A DNA stretch of 64,000 bases from Emiliania huxleyi CCMP1516 (GCF_000372725.1 NW_005201123.1:236291-300290); one strand, 5' to 3'; numbered from the stretch's first letter, positions 53,704 through 64,000 are shown. Notes: generated from the letters alone by a model not told the origin. Numbers and translations: made by a program.

Positions 53704-54686
53704 CGCGCAGCAGGTGTCGCAGGCTCTGGCGCGCTGCTGCCAGAAAAGAAGAATTTTCTCGCCCCGGATACACGGATCCCTTGGCTGGAGAGGGGACGTC
53801 AACATCCTGCATCGGGAAGGGGAGGAGGACCTGGAGGTGGGAGTCGTCAACCCTACCGGCCGGATGATGCCGTACGAGACGTCAGGGAAAGAGAGGTCCC
53901 AGTGCCGTCTGCCCGCGTCCCAGTGCGGTCGCCCTGGTGGACGGACCTGCGGCTACGAAGGTGGCTGAGGAGGTGGTTAGCGCCATCCTGGAATGGATTT
54001 CTGAACGGGTGGAAGGGGAAGCGGAGGAGGGGATGAGGACGCGCCTGTGCCACGCCATGCAGGGGCAAGGGGTGTTTGTGTGCTTTTGTTGTGCAGCCCC
54101 TGTGGTCCGTGAGAAGAGGAGACAAGGATACGGGGTGGCGGCGAGGGGGGAGCAGCCGTCGCAACAGGCGAGCGCACCCCGAGCCGGGGCGGCACCGGTG
54201 GATCGGCCGGCCCCGACGCGGATCTTGCCAGGAAGGGCACGAGGCAGCCCGGAGAGGTTCGTGCCGGCGGCAGACAGAGCAAGAAAACGGGAGGAGGCAA
54301 TCCGAGAGGCCGAGATGGATCGAGCGGCCGCGGCGGCGTCCGCGCACGCCGCACTACGCGGCACTGCCCAGGTTCCCTCACGCTCAGATTCCCTCACACT
54401 CAGATTCCCTCACGCTCAGATTCCGTGCAAGGGGGTGCCGAGGTATGCCGCAGGCCGGGATGGAGTGAGATCTTGCGGGGCAGGGCGTGGGCTAGTGCGC
54501 GAGGGCGCAGGCAAGTGCCCGAGGGGAAGGGGGTGGGCGCCACCCTGGGGCTACCCGTAGCATTGTCGGCTCAGTGATGGGTATCCAAAAGTTCAGGCGT
54601 ACAGCGCTCAGGCGCCTGTCGTCTTTCGTCTTTTGTCGCATTTCGCACACGCGCACGCCGCGCGACCCGCGTCGCTCCGCGAGGGC
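53704..54686. other. No gene firmly assigned
   Basis: A plus-strand frame at about 53938-54140 ([37 protein letters not shown]) is protein-like and could be an exon, but it has no clear start or family. Positions 54372-54425 are a 16-bp tandem array of TCCCTCACGCTCAGAT (three to four units). Confidence 0.35.
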
Positions 54687-55182
54687 ATGAGCCTTCCGCG
54701 ATTCGAACCCGCAGCCAAAAGCTGCTCGCTCGAACCGCGGCCGACTCCGCCATCGCGGCCGCAGCTGTCAAGCTCTCCAGAAGACTGGCGCCTGATATGC
54801 TGCCTCCCTGCGGATGCTGCCGGCGAGCCTGGCGGTCCGCTGTACTACAAGGAAGTGCTGACTCGATTTCTACTCGAATTCTTCTACCCCCACGACTCGG
54901 AACGCGAATGTGACAGGACCATCGGGTCCTTCAGCCTCCAAAGCGGGATCACCCGAGAGCAGCTGAGCCTGCCTCTGGCCTCGCCTCCCTCTCCTTCAGG
55001 CATTCGTGGCATCCTATGGGTCGTCCAGAGTATCGACCTCTGGCTTGTCAGCCGGTCACTTGATGACGACCATGAAGTACAGCGATCGCCACCTCGCTGG
55101 CCTCTCCGCAAGGCCTCCCGACCGCGTCGAACTCACGGCGCGGGCTCTCTCGGCTACGGGACCGGCCCCAGCTTCGGCTGAG
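54687..55182 (+). CDS. Unknown gene, probably two exons
   Basis: The ATG at 54687 opens MSLPRFEPAAKSCSLEP, then EDWRLICCLPADAAGEPGGP, YYKEVLTRFLLEFFYPHDSE and DRTIGSFSLQSGITREQL. After a CTCCTTCAG acceptor at about 54999 a different frame is clearly more protein-like (AFVASYGSSRVSTSGLSAGH, LMTTMKYSDRHLAGLSARPP) and ends SATGPAPASAEG with TAA near 55188. The donor is not resolved. No family recognised. Confidence 0.45.
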
Positions 55183-56224
55183 GGCTAACAAGCTGCCGAG
55201 CCCAAATCACTGTGAGAGTCGTGATTTCTTGTTGGTTAATAAAAATCTCTCTCACACACACGCACGCACACACGTCCCAACTCCCCAGAAATCCCAAGGA
55301 GCCGTGCAGTGCCTAGATAATGTGTGTGCTGTGTGGTGCACGCCCTCCGAGCGGGGCGGGGTCTGCCCGTCGGGTTGCTGCCCTAATCCCACCAGGGGTT
55401 GTCTGCTCTATTTATTTATGTTGCCGACTGCACTCCAAGTGCTCCAAATGCGAAGGGGTCAGTGGCTCGTTGTGCGAGTAGAGCCGTATATGGGACACGA
55501 TGTCTCAAATATGAGAGGTTTTGACTCCTACCGGCTCCTGACGCTATCCCTGGCAGCTCTAATGACCAGGATCAGTAGTGCTATGATAGAGGGTGCCCAT
55601 ACTAGCGCAGGAGCTGCCACACTCGCCCGGACCGGCTCCCTCTGGGGCCGGTTCCGCAGCCCGTGAGAGCCGACAGCGGGGCCGTGCCGCGGGTGCCTAC
55701 TGCCGAGTGCCACAAACACTGCGCCGTCCCGCCATCACCTACAGGCTGTCTTGTGTGATGGTTGGGATGTCCAAACGCCACCATCTTGGTTCTTGCGACC
55801 TCAAACCCGCGAGCTGTATGGGTGGTCCTGACGTGGACAGACGCCCGATGACCACGGTGAAGCTGAGCCGTAACGAGTCGACAAGTCTCGTCTGAGCCCG
55901 TGGCGGTCGCCGGCTGAGTCGCTGTGCACGGGCCGGTACCTCAGGCGTCACCTCCGCAGCCTCAGGTCTCACACTCCATCACCGCCGCCGGGACGCCGTC
56001 GGTGGCACGCTCGGCGGCGTACTTTCTGCAGCTCCATCTCGAGTACGGCGTCGAGTCTACTCACTCCTGTTGGATCTGTGCACTCCCTGGGTCCCAGGGA
56101 GTGCACAGATCCAGCAAGCGGTGCGTCCCGGCAGCCCGCGCTGGCTGCGGAGCTGCAACAAACTGGAGACACGCTTTTTCGGACATTTTCGACGCTTTTG
56201 TCCCATATACTCGCACAACATGCC
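55183..56224. other. Intergenic with a perfect hairpin
   Basis: No gene recognised. It includes (CA)n-like sequence near 55252-55275 and the hairpin at 56071-56113. Confidence 0.45.
56071..56113. repeat. Perfect 21-bp-stem hairpin
   Basis: TGGATCTGTGCACTCCCTGGG, one T, then its exact reverse complement. The stem has no mismatch over 21 bp. Confidence 0.95.
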
Positions 56225-56871
56225 TCAGTCCTCATAGAAGCCGTCCTCCACAGAAGGCGTCGTCAGAATGGTAGTCAGGCGGATGGTCAAATCCGCGATC
56301 ACCGTCGCAACTCCTCCTCCAGGGCCTCCTCCCAGAGGAGCACCCGCCTCCCTCACCCAATCCTCCCACCCTGGGAATGAATGGGACACCGCCAACAGAA
56401 CCACGCCCAGCGTGCCAGCAGCGCAGCCCCTTCCGCTCCCCCGGCCTCGAACTCCGCCACCCAGCGCCGGGACCACCTCGTCACGCTCCTCGATCGAGAG
56501 CCGCCTAAACGCCGCCTCCGCGGCCGCCCCGCGCGCACCGAGGCCCTCCGGCCTCGACAAGAACAGCTCGACGGGGTCAGCGCCCGGGTCAGGATCGCCG
56601 AGATCGCGACGCATCCGCGCCGCAATCGCGTCGAGCTCCAGCCAGCGAGCGCTGCGAGCGGTACTGAGACGATGTGCTGGCGTAGCGCAGCAATCGCCTT
56701 TGACGAGCGGTTCTTGAACGCCTGCTCGCTCTTCCACGCAGGGCCAACGGCGGGGTTTTCGCCATTCACGTGCATGGCATTGGCCGCAAGCTGGGCGGCG
56801 TTGGTAGGAGGGACGCCGTGGGGGTCCATCCCGTCGAGGTGATCCGTCAGCGAAGCGTAGTCATCGGTCAC
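56225..56871 (-). CDS. Unknown gene with a frame break
   Basis: The ATG at 56871 opens MTDDYASLTDHLDGMDPHGV, NAAQLAANAMHVNGENP and SSKAIAALRQHIVS (to about 56666). The continuing protein-like frame is shifted: ARWLELDAIAARMRRDLGDP, DPVELFLSRPEGLGARGAAA, RRLSIEERDEVVPALGGG, then hydrophobic GTLGVVLLAVSHSFPGW and a C-terminus ending TPSVEDGFYED at 56225. Only about 13 bases (GTACCGCTCGCAG) look intron-like between the two, too short for a normal intron, so an indel or sequencing error is likelier. No family recognised. Confidence 0.5.
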
Positions 56872-57096
56872 GCCACCGACTCTGGGCCGGCGCGGGGCCC
56901 CCCGGAGGCACCGTGCGCCGCGCCGCAGTGCGGAAACGGGGCCCGGCTCTATTAGTCTCTATTAGCACCGACTTCCCGATTAAGCTAGGTTAATCAGAGG
57001 GCAGATTTGGAAAGATCTCGAGGAGTACATACAGATAGACCCTCCAACCATCAGAAAACTCCGACCTGATCGGTCGTACTGACGGCCGTCGCCGTC

Positions 57097-57510
57097 CAGG
57101 CCGCTCCCCTGGACTGGTATGAGGGCAGAGAGGTGACAAAGTGCCGCAACGGGCGGCAGCTCGACGGCGAGGTGGCGGCGGTAAGCGCCCGGGCGCAGCG
57201 GTTCACAATCGAGTGGCACGACGGCTCGACTGAGAAGGTGTCCGAGCGACGCCTCAAGGCGCTGCTCAAGCCGCCGCCGCGCGTCCCCGACCTACGCTAC
57301 CTCCGGTCCTCCAAGCGGGAGAGCTCTTACCCGAGCAGCGAGCCCAGGATCGGGCCGCTCTACCAGGCGACGCTGCCGGCCGGCCCGCCCAGCCCGCCCG
57401 CTGTCCCGCCGCAGCCGGCGGCGCCGGCCTGCAGCTCTGGCCAGGAGGAGCTGCCTCCGCAGAAACGGCTGTGCGGATTAGAGCTGTTTAACATTAACTT
57501 TGTTGGCTGA
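57097..57510 (+). CDS. Tudor-like domain protein, C-terminal exon
   Basis: After a CCGTCCAG acceptor the frame reads AAPLDWYEGREVTKCRNGRQ, then LDGEVAAVSARAQRFTIEWH and DGSTEKVSERRLKALLK. This is the strand pattern of a small Tudor/Agenet-type barrel (G-x-V, F-x-I-x-W-x-DGS-x-E-x-V, L-x-x-L). A basic Ser/Pro-rich tail follows and TGA at 57508-57510. Such barrels usually read histone marks or bind DNA. The 5' exons are not identified. The last codons lie inside an inverted-repeat element (57474-58437), so the C-terminus may have been altered by an insertion. Confidence 0.5.
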   Translation, partial: QAAPLDWYEGREVTKCRNGRQLDGEVAAVSARAQRFTIEWHDGSTEKVSERRLKALLKPPPRVPDLRYLRSSKRESSYPSSEPRIGPLYQATLPAGPPSPPAVPPQPAAPACSSGQEELPPQKRLCGLELFNINFVG

Positions 57511-58437
57511 AATCCTTAACGTTGTTCAAGTGTTCACCCCAGCCCATGCTGTTACTGTTTGTTACTGTTGTTACTGTTGTTCAGCGGCCAGCAAGCAGAA
57601 CCAATGGCAAAACCCCCGGGTAAAACCCAAAAATACCTGGGTTTCCCCGGGTATTTCGGGTATTACGTGGCTGGGTTCACAGCGATTGTAGGAAAATGAC
57701 GGGACCAAATCACGGTCGCGGCCTTCCGACTCGCGCCTCCGCCTCACTGGCACTATTGTAGCCCTGGCCGGTGCGCGTGCTCAGTTGAAGTTCCGGAGTG
57801 AAAATTCAAACGCGTTCTCTCACGGTGACCAACAAATGTCCACCTCAGAGGCACCTCCGGAGGCAGGCCGCCGCACGCCGGCGACACAGCTCCAGCTGTC
57901 GAACTGACCCGCAGCTCCTCTCAGAGCGGGAACTGTGACGAAAGTTGACTGAGGCGGTTGCCAGGAATCATCATACGGATCACATGGTGGCTCTCTCATG
58001 ACGGGAGACCGCCCGACCACTCCTGGGTGGCACTGCCACCGGTGTCGCTCGACGTCCTGTCGACAGCGTGCCGACAGCGACACAGACCATGTGGGACGCG
58101 TCGAGTATCGACCTCTACTGCTTACCCAGCCTTCGAGTGTATCCTGGCTGTGGTCCCACACCCACTGGTGTCCATCTCAGAGACCGCAGGAGGTCATGAG
58201 GGTCGATGGGAGTGCCAACCCCACAATGCCTAAAAACCCAGCCCAGTAGCTATTACCCGCACTGGACGCTGGAGGTCGTCGTGGGTCACTGCCAGGCCTT
58301 CCTTATTGTTGTTCAGCCGGCCTAACGTTAGCTACTGTTGTTGGGGAGCCCCACTGTTGTTCTGTTGTTACTGTTAACACACTAGCAACACTGTTCAGCT
58401 CCCAACGTTAAAGCTTAAACAGCTCTAGTGCGGATCC
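57474..58437. mobile_element. Inverted-repeat element enclosing a hAT-like copy
   Basis: The left end GCGGATTAGAGCTGTTTAAC and the reverse complement of the right end (CCGCACTAGAGCTGTTTAAG) match with a few differences. Both sides carry related GTTACTGTTGTT and AACGTTG sequence (57500-57595 and 58300-58410). The hAT-like copy 3 sits in the middle, so this element is the older insertion. No ORF. Confidence 0.55.
57664..58249 (+). mobile_element. hAT-like non-autonomous element, copy 3
   Basis: Matches 20950-21535 almost throughout, with an undisturbed GGCACTATT site. The flanks share TATTAC on both sides, an imperfect target duplication. Preceding sequence (57612-57665) is a CGGGTATTT-type array like that at 27380-27460. 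Confidence 0.88.
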
Positions 58438-58604
58438 TGACGCGTCGCTCGCACAGCTGAGAGGGAAAGACACGCACGTGCGGGTGGCCGTTATGAGAGT
58501 TGAGACCGGGCTGAAATGCACAGACATGAGATACACTAAGATCATCACACTTTACACTGCGTGCAAAAACCGTGTGTCGACGGGCCCCTGCGTGTGCGCC
58601 CTCT

Positions 58605-60569
58605 CTACAACTCGTCGTGCGCCTGCGCACGCGGGTCCACCACCTGGCGTCGTCGCGGCTCACTAGTGGGCTGCACTCGCTTTCTGGCCCTCCGCGCGCC
58701 CCGGTGACGCTGGCGCGCACTGGCGTCCGCATTCGCGTGCGCCTGTTTGCTGGCCTCGAGAGCACCGAGGAGCGCAGAGGCCTCGGCCGTGCCAGCAGAG
58801 TACTCGTCGAGCAAGACGGCCGGTAGATCCGTAGCCAAGCCAGCCGCCTTGCTGGAGTTGTCAGCCTTGCGCGCGCTCTCGTCGAGCCGTTGCAGCCGTT
58901 GCAGATGCGAACGCAGCTGTTGGTTGTTTTCCTGCAGCCTCTGGCGCCTCCGCTCGAGCGATTGCACCTAAAGTGTGGGCAATCAAACCTGGGGCGCGCT
59001 TGCACATGGGCAGGGACGGGGACGGAGACCCTGAGCCTGCTCGCGTTCCGCTGATGCCGACTGAGCAGGACGGCTGCCAGCGTGCCGGACCGGAGCCACC
59101 GGGGCGGCGCACTCTTCCACCACGAGGTCGGTGGCCAAATGCTGGAGGACGACGCGGCCCTGTGGCAATTCGCTCATGGCGCTTCGGTCCTCGAGGGGCG
59201 GCTCGCTTCCTGCCGGCGAGACCTTCTCGCCGCCCGCGGAAGTTTCGGAGGGCGGTGGGTCGAGCACCACGGTGACCAAATCGCCGGGCCAGACCTGGCG
59301 CACAAGCAACTCGCTGCTGCCCTCGTGCCGGTAGCCTCGCGGCACGAGGGTGCCAAGCCGCAAGTGGTGGGAGCCTACGTGTGCAAGGATGACAAGTGGA
59401 GAGCACTCCTGGATCGTCGCCCCGACGCTAACGGCGCGCGCCATTCCAACGGTACGCGGCAGCCCGCTGCGCGAGCCCAGAAGCAAGGAGCAAGAGGGAG
59501 CTCGAGTTGACGCCCTCCTGCGTTACGGAGCTCCCAGTGCGGAACGAGAAACGGGCTCATGGGGCGTGGTGAGCGCCCTCCTGTGCGCCGGTAGGCGGGT
59601 AGTCGGCGGCGGGACGCAAGTGGGCCTCGCAAGCGCACTGCGCGACAGAGACGACGCCCGCGACCAGCTCACGAACCAGCCTGCCGCGCTGCTGCTGCCG
59701 GCTCAAGCCCGTTGGAACCACCTCGCGCAGCCGCCACACGTGCCCAACCTACGGTTGAAGCAAGACGCACCTGCGGAGCAAGTCGAGGTCGCGGCGGAGT
59801 CGCCAGTCGTGCGTCACCACGGTGCCCTGCCCGAGGCGGGCCCCAGGGGGCACGACGCCGTAGCCCGTCTCCGTGCCGTCCTCGGCAGCATAGAACAGCT
59901 GCAGCGTCGCCGCGCCATCGTTTCGCACCGAGAGCTCCACCGTCTCATTGTAGCCGGGCGGGTTCACGCGTCGGCGCCTGACCGTGCCGTTGCCACTGCT
60001 TTGGAGGGCACAGCCGTGGTCGCTGTGGATCGAGGCGCAGGCCGCCGCATCGCAGGCCACGCGGCCGATCGAGGCGTCGCACGCCCGTGCGCAAGGCCCG
60101 TGCCGCATCCACGCACCGTTGGTCTCGCACTCACCAGCAGCAGCCCAGCGAGCGCACTTGGCGGCGGACCTTTCCGCACATGCAAGCGGGCACGCGCTGA
60201 GCATGTACTCTGCATTTTTGTCGCACTCCTCCGACTCAGCCCAGCGCACGCACGCCTTGAGCTTCCGACCTCCGCTCGCCTCGAGCTGAAATTTCCGCGA
60301 ATCGCAGCGGGCCTGATCAGCATCGCACGGCAGCGGCAGCGAGGTGATGGCATCGGAGCTGCTGCACAGGCCCGGGCAGACGACCGACAGCGTGTGCGGT
60401 GCCGCTTCGCATTCGACTGACCGCTCCAAGCATTCGTTCCAGTCGCAGGCGCTCTTACAGTTTGATCGCATGTACTCGTGGTTTGCGGCGCATTCCCCGC
60501 TCGCAGCCCAAGCCGCGCAGTCGGACTCTGACGGCGTGGCGAGCGGCGCCACAGCGAGAGTCAACATAC
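58605..60569 (-). CDS. ShKT-domain protein with VHL-like and coiled-coil parts
   Basis: From about 60569 (MLTLAVAPLATPS, a possible short signal peptide) the frame has three ShKT modules: DCAAWAASGECAANHEYM ending CKSACDW, ACVRWAESEECDKNAEYM ending CPLACAE, and KCARWAAAGECETNGAWM ending CARACD. All keep the six-Cys spacing except for replacements between modules. A VHL-beta-like stretch follows (VELSVRNDGAATLQLFYAAE, YGVVPPGARLGQGTVVTHDW) to a CAG/GTGCGT donor near 59772. Probable further exons are VGHVWRLREVVPTGL (about 59740), ECSPLVILAHVGSHHLRLGT (about 59420-59050), and after a 60-bp intron VQSLERRRQRLQENNQQLRS (58967-58605), a coiled coil. That all exons form one gene is inference; 58605 is the stop of the last frame. 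Confidence 0.6.
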
Positions 60570-60670
60570 CTGAATGTGCGAAAGACAACGCACGCCACGC
60601 AGCGGAGCTGGGAATAGGACCGCCCAAGCGGCGTGGCGTGGAGCGGTTGAGCATCCCTCCGGGGGCCCCT

Positions 60671-61640
60671 CTGCGCCGGGGAGGCGTTGTTGGAGGCTAG
60701 GACGCAAGCGTCCGTCGCCCTTTTCAAACTCGGGGCCCACTCCGCTACCTACGCTCCGACCCGAATTTGGAGGGCCTAAAAATTTAAGGTGTTGCTGCGC
60801 AAAAGGGGTCGGACACAGGGCGCAGCTCATGCTAAGAGCTAGAAGGGGAGCTAGAGAGAACGACTACCCTGTCCCGTTATTGCGTACACCAACACCACAA
60901 AAGGAAGATGTGCAAAAGAAAAGTTCGCTGCTAAAGTACGGTGGAGACGCCCGAGGGTGGGCGACGGCTAGCACCACACTCCTCTCCTTAAAATCCCTGT
61001 GTGGTGGCGGCGTGCCGTCCTCTAATCCCTCCCTTGCGTTCTCTCTTTTCTTTCTTTCTTCCAAAGGCAATCCCCAAGCAAAGGCAATCCTGGGGGGCGC
61101 CCCCCCAAGTTGCCCCCCAAGGCAATCATGGAACTTGGGGCCAAAAAAATTCTGCGACGGCTCGGCACTCGGCGAGGTGGATGGGTTGGGAGCGAGGGGG
61201 CGCAAGTGTTCTCTTCTTGAGCACTTGAGCACTTGATAGGGTCGATTCCGCATGGTACGGGACCCCTCGATGGTGGTGGGAAAAAAACTCGGCCGCGGCT
61301 TACATTTAACTCCCGGGCACAACTTTGTCGACAAACAGGTTGAGGAACATTTCGGCGAAGAAGCGGCACTGGCTGCACGCCGGGATGAACCCGGACCGAT
61401 CACATTGTGCCGAACCGCGGCGGCGAGCCGCCGCGGGCCCACAGAAGGGCTGGGAGCCGCGGCACTAGACCGCGCCGCCAGCGGGGCGAGAGCACGCCCA
61501 CAACATGCCGACATGGCAGTTGCGATGGCGCTTTCACACAACACACACACACACACACACAGAGGCAGAAAGAAAGAAAGAAAACAGACAACCCAAGGGA
61601 GGGATGGGAGGACGGCACGCCGCCGCCACACGGGGATTAT
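60671..61640. repeat. Repeat cluster: inverted short repeat and repeat C copies 3 and 4
   Basis: 60671-60716 is the reverse complement of 45511-45557. 60955-61060 is repeat C (GGGCGACGGCTAGCACCACA, CCCTGTGTGGTGGCGGCGTG). 61218-61253 is the reverse complement of about 30645-30680. 61560-61640 is repeat C in reverse orientation. A (CA)n run is at 61540-61560. Between them, about 61300-61500, both strands have open frames and neither is convincing. Confidence 0.7.
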
Positions 61641-63039
61641 CCGCCGATAACGATTGGGATGGGGCCCCAACTCGTGGTAGGCCACTAGTTTATCGTAGGG
61701 TACTCACGGATACCTCTCCTGAGTCCCTCTCGTGTGCCCTCGCGCACATCGCATGCGGTCTTCACTCAGCCTCCGCTGCTGTGAACACCAAACTTGCACT
61801 TCAGCTGGCGCGCGCTTTCGCCGCCTACTTTCGCGAGCGCGCTTGGCCCTTGCTCCTCATGCGCGGCGCTCTCGCTGCGCTCTCTCCCTGCTCATGGGAC
61901 CTGATGCCGCGCCACCTCTGTGGCCGCTCCATCCTCTCTGACGGCGCCAGCCCTCCGGCTGCGCCATCTCTCTTTGGTTAATGTATCACACCTCACGGTG
62001 CTGATGCTTGGTTCATTTGGAGAAGCCGAGATAAACTACCTCCTGTATCGGGGTTATGTGGGGGGTTTACGAGGTGTGAACGTGAACAGAGTAGCCAGAT
62101 CGCTGTCGATCGTTACGGCACGCATGGGGGGTCTCCCGGACGTATGATCCTAGCCCAATAAGCTCCACGGAGCAGATTTGGATTTTTGACAGAATTAAAT
62201 GCACTGCCCCTACACGGTACTAACGATCGTAGTTTTGGGGGCGGCGCCCCTCACGGCACCACACTGACGCAGGACAGCCCGAGATTAGCCTAGCAGTGAC
62301 TGGGAATCGCCTGCCGGTCGGCTTGGCACGAGCCAAGCACTTGGGTGGCCGTCAACCGAGTCCGAGCGGCGCCTGAGGTGGGTGCCACGGCGTCCGCACG
62401 AAGGCGTGGCGGGGTGAGGAGCCAGGGGTGGTGAACACCTCCCCGACGGGCGCGCGGCGCGCCGGATGGTCCGCCGAGGCCGCCGCCGCCCCGGCGGCGG
62501 CGATGGGGGCGGCGGCGCCGATCCGGCCGGCGTTTGTCGGCTCCACCTACAGAAGAGCAGTCTCTGTGGGTCGACGATACTAACTCGGTAGTAACGCTGA
62601 GCGGTGCTGTGCGACGCCGCGTCGTGCGCGAGGCGACCTCCTGAGGCTACCTGAGCTGGCAATGGATGCCACCAGGACGCACGGCTAGCAGGAGCCAGTC
62701 GGGCATGCCCTGCTGTGGAGCAGAGCCTGCTGGCGCACCGGCGATACTAACTCAGCGCGCCGCGAGAGGCGAATCTGGGCGACTTTGGAGGCGCAGTTCT
62801 CGAGGTTGCCGTCGACGATTGATGTCGGGTAACTTGTCACTGCCGTCCGGGAAGCTCTTCTCTCAGCAGGCCGAGCGCCGTGGCATCGCGCTGCTCGCAG
62901 CGCTGTTAGCGGCGCCGAGAACCCCCAAAACTCGCGAGACCTCGATACTAACAAAGACTACTATACTGGAGGTAGTACCGAATACGGTACTTTTTTTCTT
63001 TAACATTTTACACCGAGTTTCTTTGTTTGCATCTCCGAC
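61641..63039. other. Intergenic, no gene assigned
   Basis: No recognised domain or RNA. Open frames here are short and GC-driven. Confidence 0.4.
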
Positions 63040-63747
63040 ATGTCGCATGTTCGCGTGCGCGTCGTGTCTGTCGGGCCATTGCCTCTGCGAGCGCTTGCGT
63101 TGAACAGTGCGGCAGCGCGGCGGGGCGTGGGCGTGCTGGCAGGGGCCTGCGCAGGCGGGGGCGTGCAGCGGGGGCGTGCAGCCACGGCCCTGCAGCGGGC
63201 GGCGGCACGGGTGCAGCCACTGGGGGCGGTGCGGCTGCGGTCGAGCAGCGCGGAGGAGGATATGGATCCCAAGATCAAGGATCTTGTCGACCAGATCGCC
63301 TCTCTTAGCCTCCTCGAAGCGGCGCAACTCACCGACGCCCTCAAGGCACGCGCCATCACCGCCAAGCATTCACGGCCGCAAGCACACGCTCAACACCACC
63401 AGCACTATCGCCGCGGCCGCGCGCCGGACCACCTACGCCGACCCACCCTTCAACTCCCGCCGCCGCGGCCGCCTCCCTCCCCTCCCCCTCCCCTCTCGAG
63501 CCCTGGACAGGGAGTCTGCTCACAGGAGCGTCACGGCGCCCAGTCTCCCTCTCCTCTCACTCTCCCTCACCTCCACCCGCGTAATCAGGAGCGACTCGGC
63601 ATATCAGACGCGATGATGATGCCGGCAGCGGGCGCTGCGCCGGCGGCGGGTGCGACGCCGCCGCCGGCAGCGGAGGAGGCGGCAGCGCCAGAGAAGACGG
63701 CGTTTAGCGTCAAGCTGGAGAAGTTTGACCCCGCCAGCAAGATTAAG
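63040..63747 (+). CDS. MRPL12: Mitochondrial ribosomal protein bL12m, first two exons
   Basis: Exon 1 (63040-63345) starts MSHVRVRVVSVGPLPLRAL, an Arg-rich presequence without acidic residues, running to about RLRSSSAEED, then the L7/L12 N-terminal dimerisation helices MDPKIKDLVDQIASLSLLEA and AQLTDALK. A 243-bp GC-AG intron, phase 0, leads to exon 2 (63589-63747): ERLGISDAMMMPAAGAAP, the flexible Ala/Pro hinge, and EKTAFSVKLEKFDPASKIK, the first strand of the C-terminal domain, followed by a GTGCGC donor. The rest of the globular domain must lie past the window. It forms the ribosomal stalk that recruits translation factors. Confidence 0.9.
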
Positions 63748-64000
63748 GTGCGCGAGGAAGGGAGGGTTCAACCCGGCGCGAAGACCACTTGGCGCTCACG
63801 GCTGCGCGCACGCGACACCACCCAGCGCCGCCCGCACACAGCCCACCTTCTCCCGTCCACCGGCTTGAGCTCGCGGGATAGCTCCGTGGGGCTTCGGGCT
63901 GAGGCAGCACGGAAGAGCGCCCATTGCGCTCAAAGTGCCCGCCGCAGTGCATACGAGTTGTGCTCACGCAACAATCCCCCCCCCCCCCACCCACCCACCC
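63748..64000. other. Intron of bL12m, running off the window
   Basis: No continuation of the bL12 C-terminal domain is seen before the end. The last 30 bases are a poly-C/CCCA run. Confidence 0.6.

Noticed and set aside
54690-54775. tRNA-like minus-strand sequence with GGTTCGAATC and a 7-bp CCGCGAT/ATCGCGG pairing
   Set aside because: The T-stem does not pair, and the acceptor pairing leaves no room for it; no cloverleaf can be drawn.
61250-61650. Possible mitochondrial-leader gene on the minus strand or an unknown gene on the plus strand
   Set aside because: Both strands look equally plausible by composition and neither has a domain or splice support.

Overview
The window looks like nuclear DNA from a GC-rich, intron-bearing protist, most likely a haptophyte or similar alga with a secondary plastid. 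The evidence is a set of eukaryotic genes with short introns (V-ATPase subunit c'', UTP6, formin, mitochondrial acyl carrier protein, mitochondrial bL12, GT8 glycosyltransferase, SRBD1/Tex-like protein), a Tic22-family protein that suggests a plastid, and very many introns with a GC rather than GT donor. The organism call is inference. All three introns of the V-ATPase gene, both introns of the Tex-like gene, the bL12 intron and the first MRH/LNR intron reconstruct only with GC-AG boundaries, and the codon phase closes exactly in each.

Layout. 0-7.3 kb: a lipocalin-like gene (2.5-3.2 kb), two copies of a dispersed repeat, a 167-bp tandem duplication, and a hAT-like element split by a 719-bp foldback element with a 9-bp target duplication. 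7.5-9.3 kb (minus): a predicted membrane receptor with an MRH lectin domain, three LNR (Notch) repeats, a transmembrane helix and a YxxPhi tail. 10.6-20.4 kb: mobile DNA, with a gene fragment, copia debris, an almost pristine 6.1-kb Ty1/copia element (285-bp LTRs differing at one position), more copia debris, and a 2.06-kb TIR element (41-bp TIRs, 8-bp TSD) carrying one unknown 367-codon ORF. 20.9-24.3 kb: a complete hAT-like copy, a chromo-barrel-like gene (minus) and a GT8 gene (plus) that lacks its 5' half. 25-27.5 kb: repeats. 27.75-30.1 kb: a single-exon formin. 30-34 kb: repeats and a small basic gene. 34.5-37.8 kb (minus): UTP6. 39.8-40.7 kb: repeats. 40.8-43.6 kb: a Tic22-family gene and a second gene with a possible targeting sequence. 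45.6-48.4 kb: Tex/SRBD1. 48.7-50.7 kb: a direct duplication, a 14-unit minisatellite and a palindromic repeat. 51.6-53.7 kb (minus): V-ATPase c'' and mitochondrial ACP. 54.7-57.5 kb: three genes of unknown function, one frame-disrupted and one with a Tudor-like domain. 57.5-58.4 kb: the third hAT-like copy nested in another inverted-repeat element. 58.6-60.6 kb (minus): a ShKT-domain protein. 63.0 kb to the end: the first two exons of mitochondrial bL12, running off the window.

The genes are mostly unrelated housekeeping loci separated by dense repeats; there is no operon logic. Two poly-G/poly-C tracts (8.03-8.29 and 22.13-22.38 kb) look like bad consensus rather than biology, and both fall inside genes. 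The most interesting items are the MRH-LNR receptor, the TIR element with its orphan ORF, and the foldback element whose empty target site is present twice in the same window.
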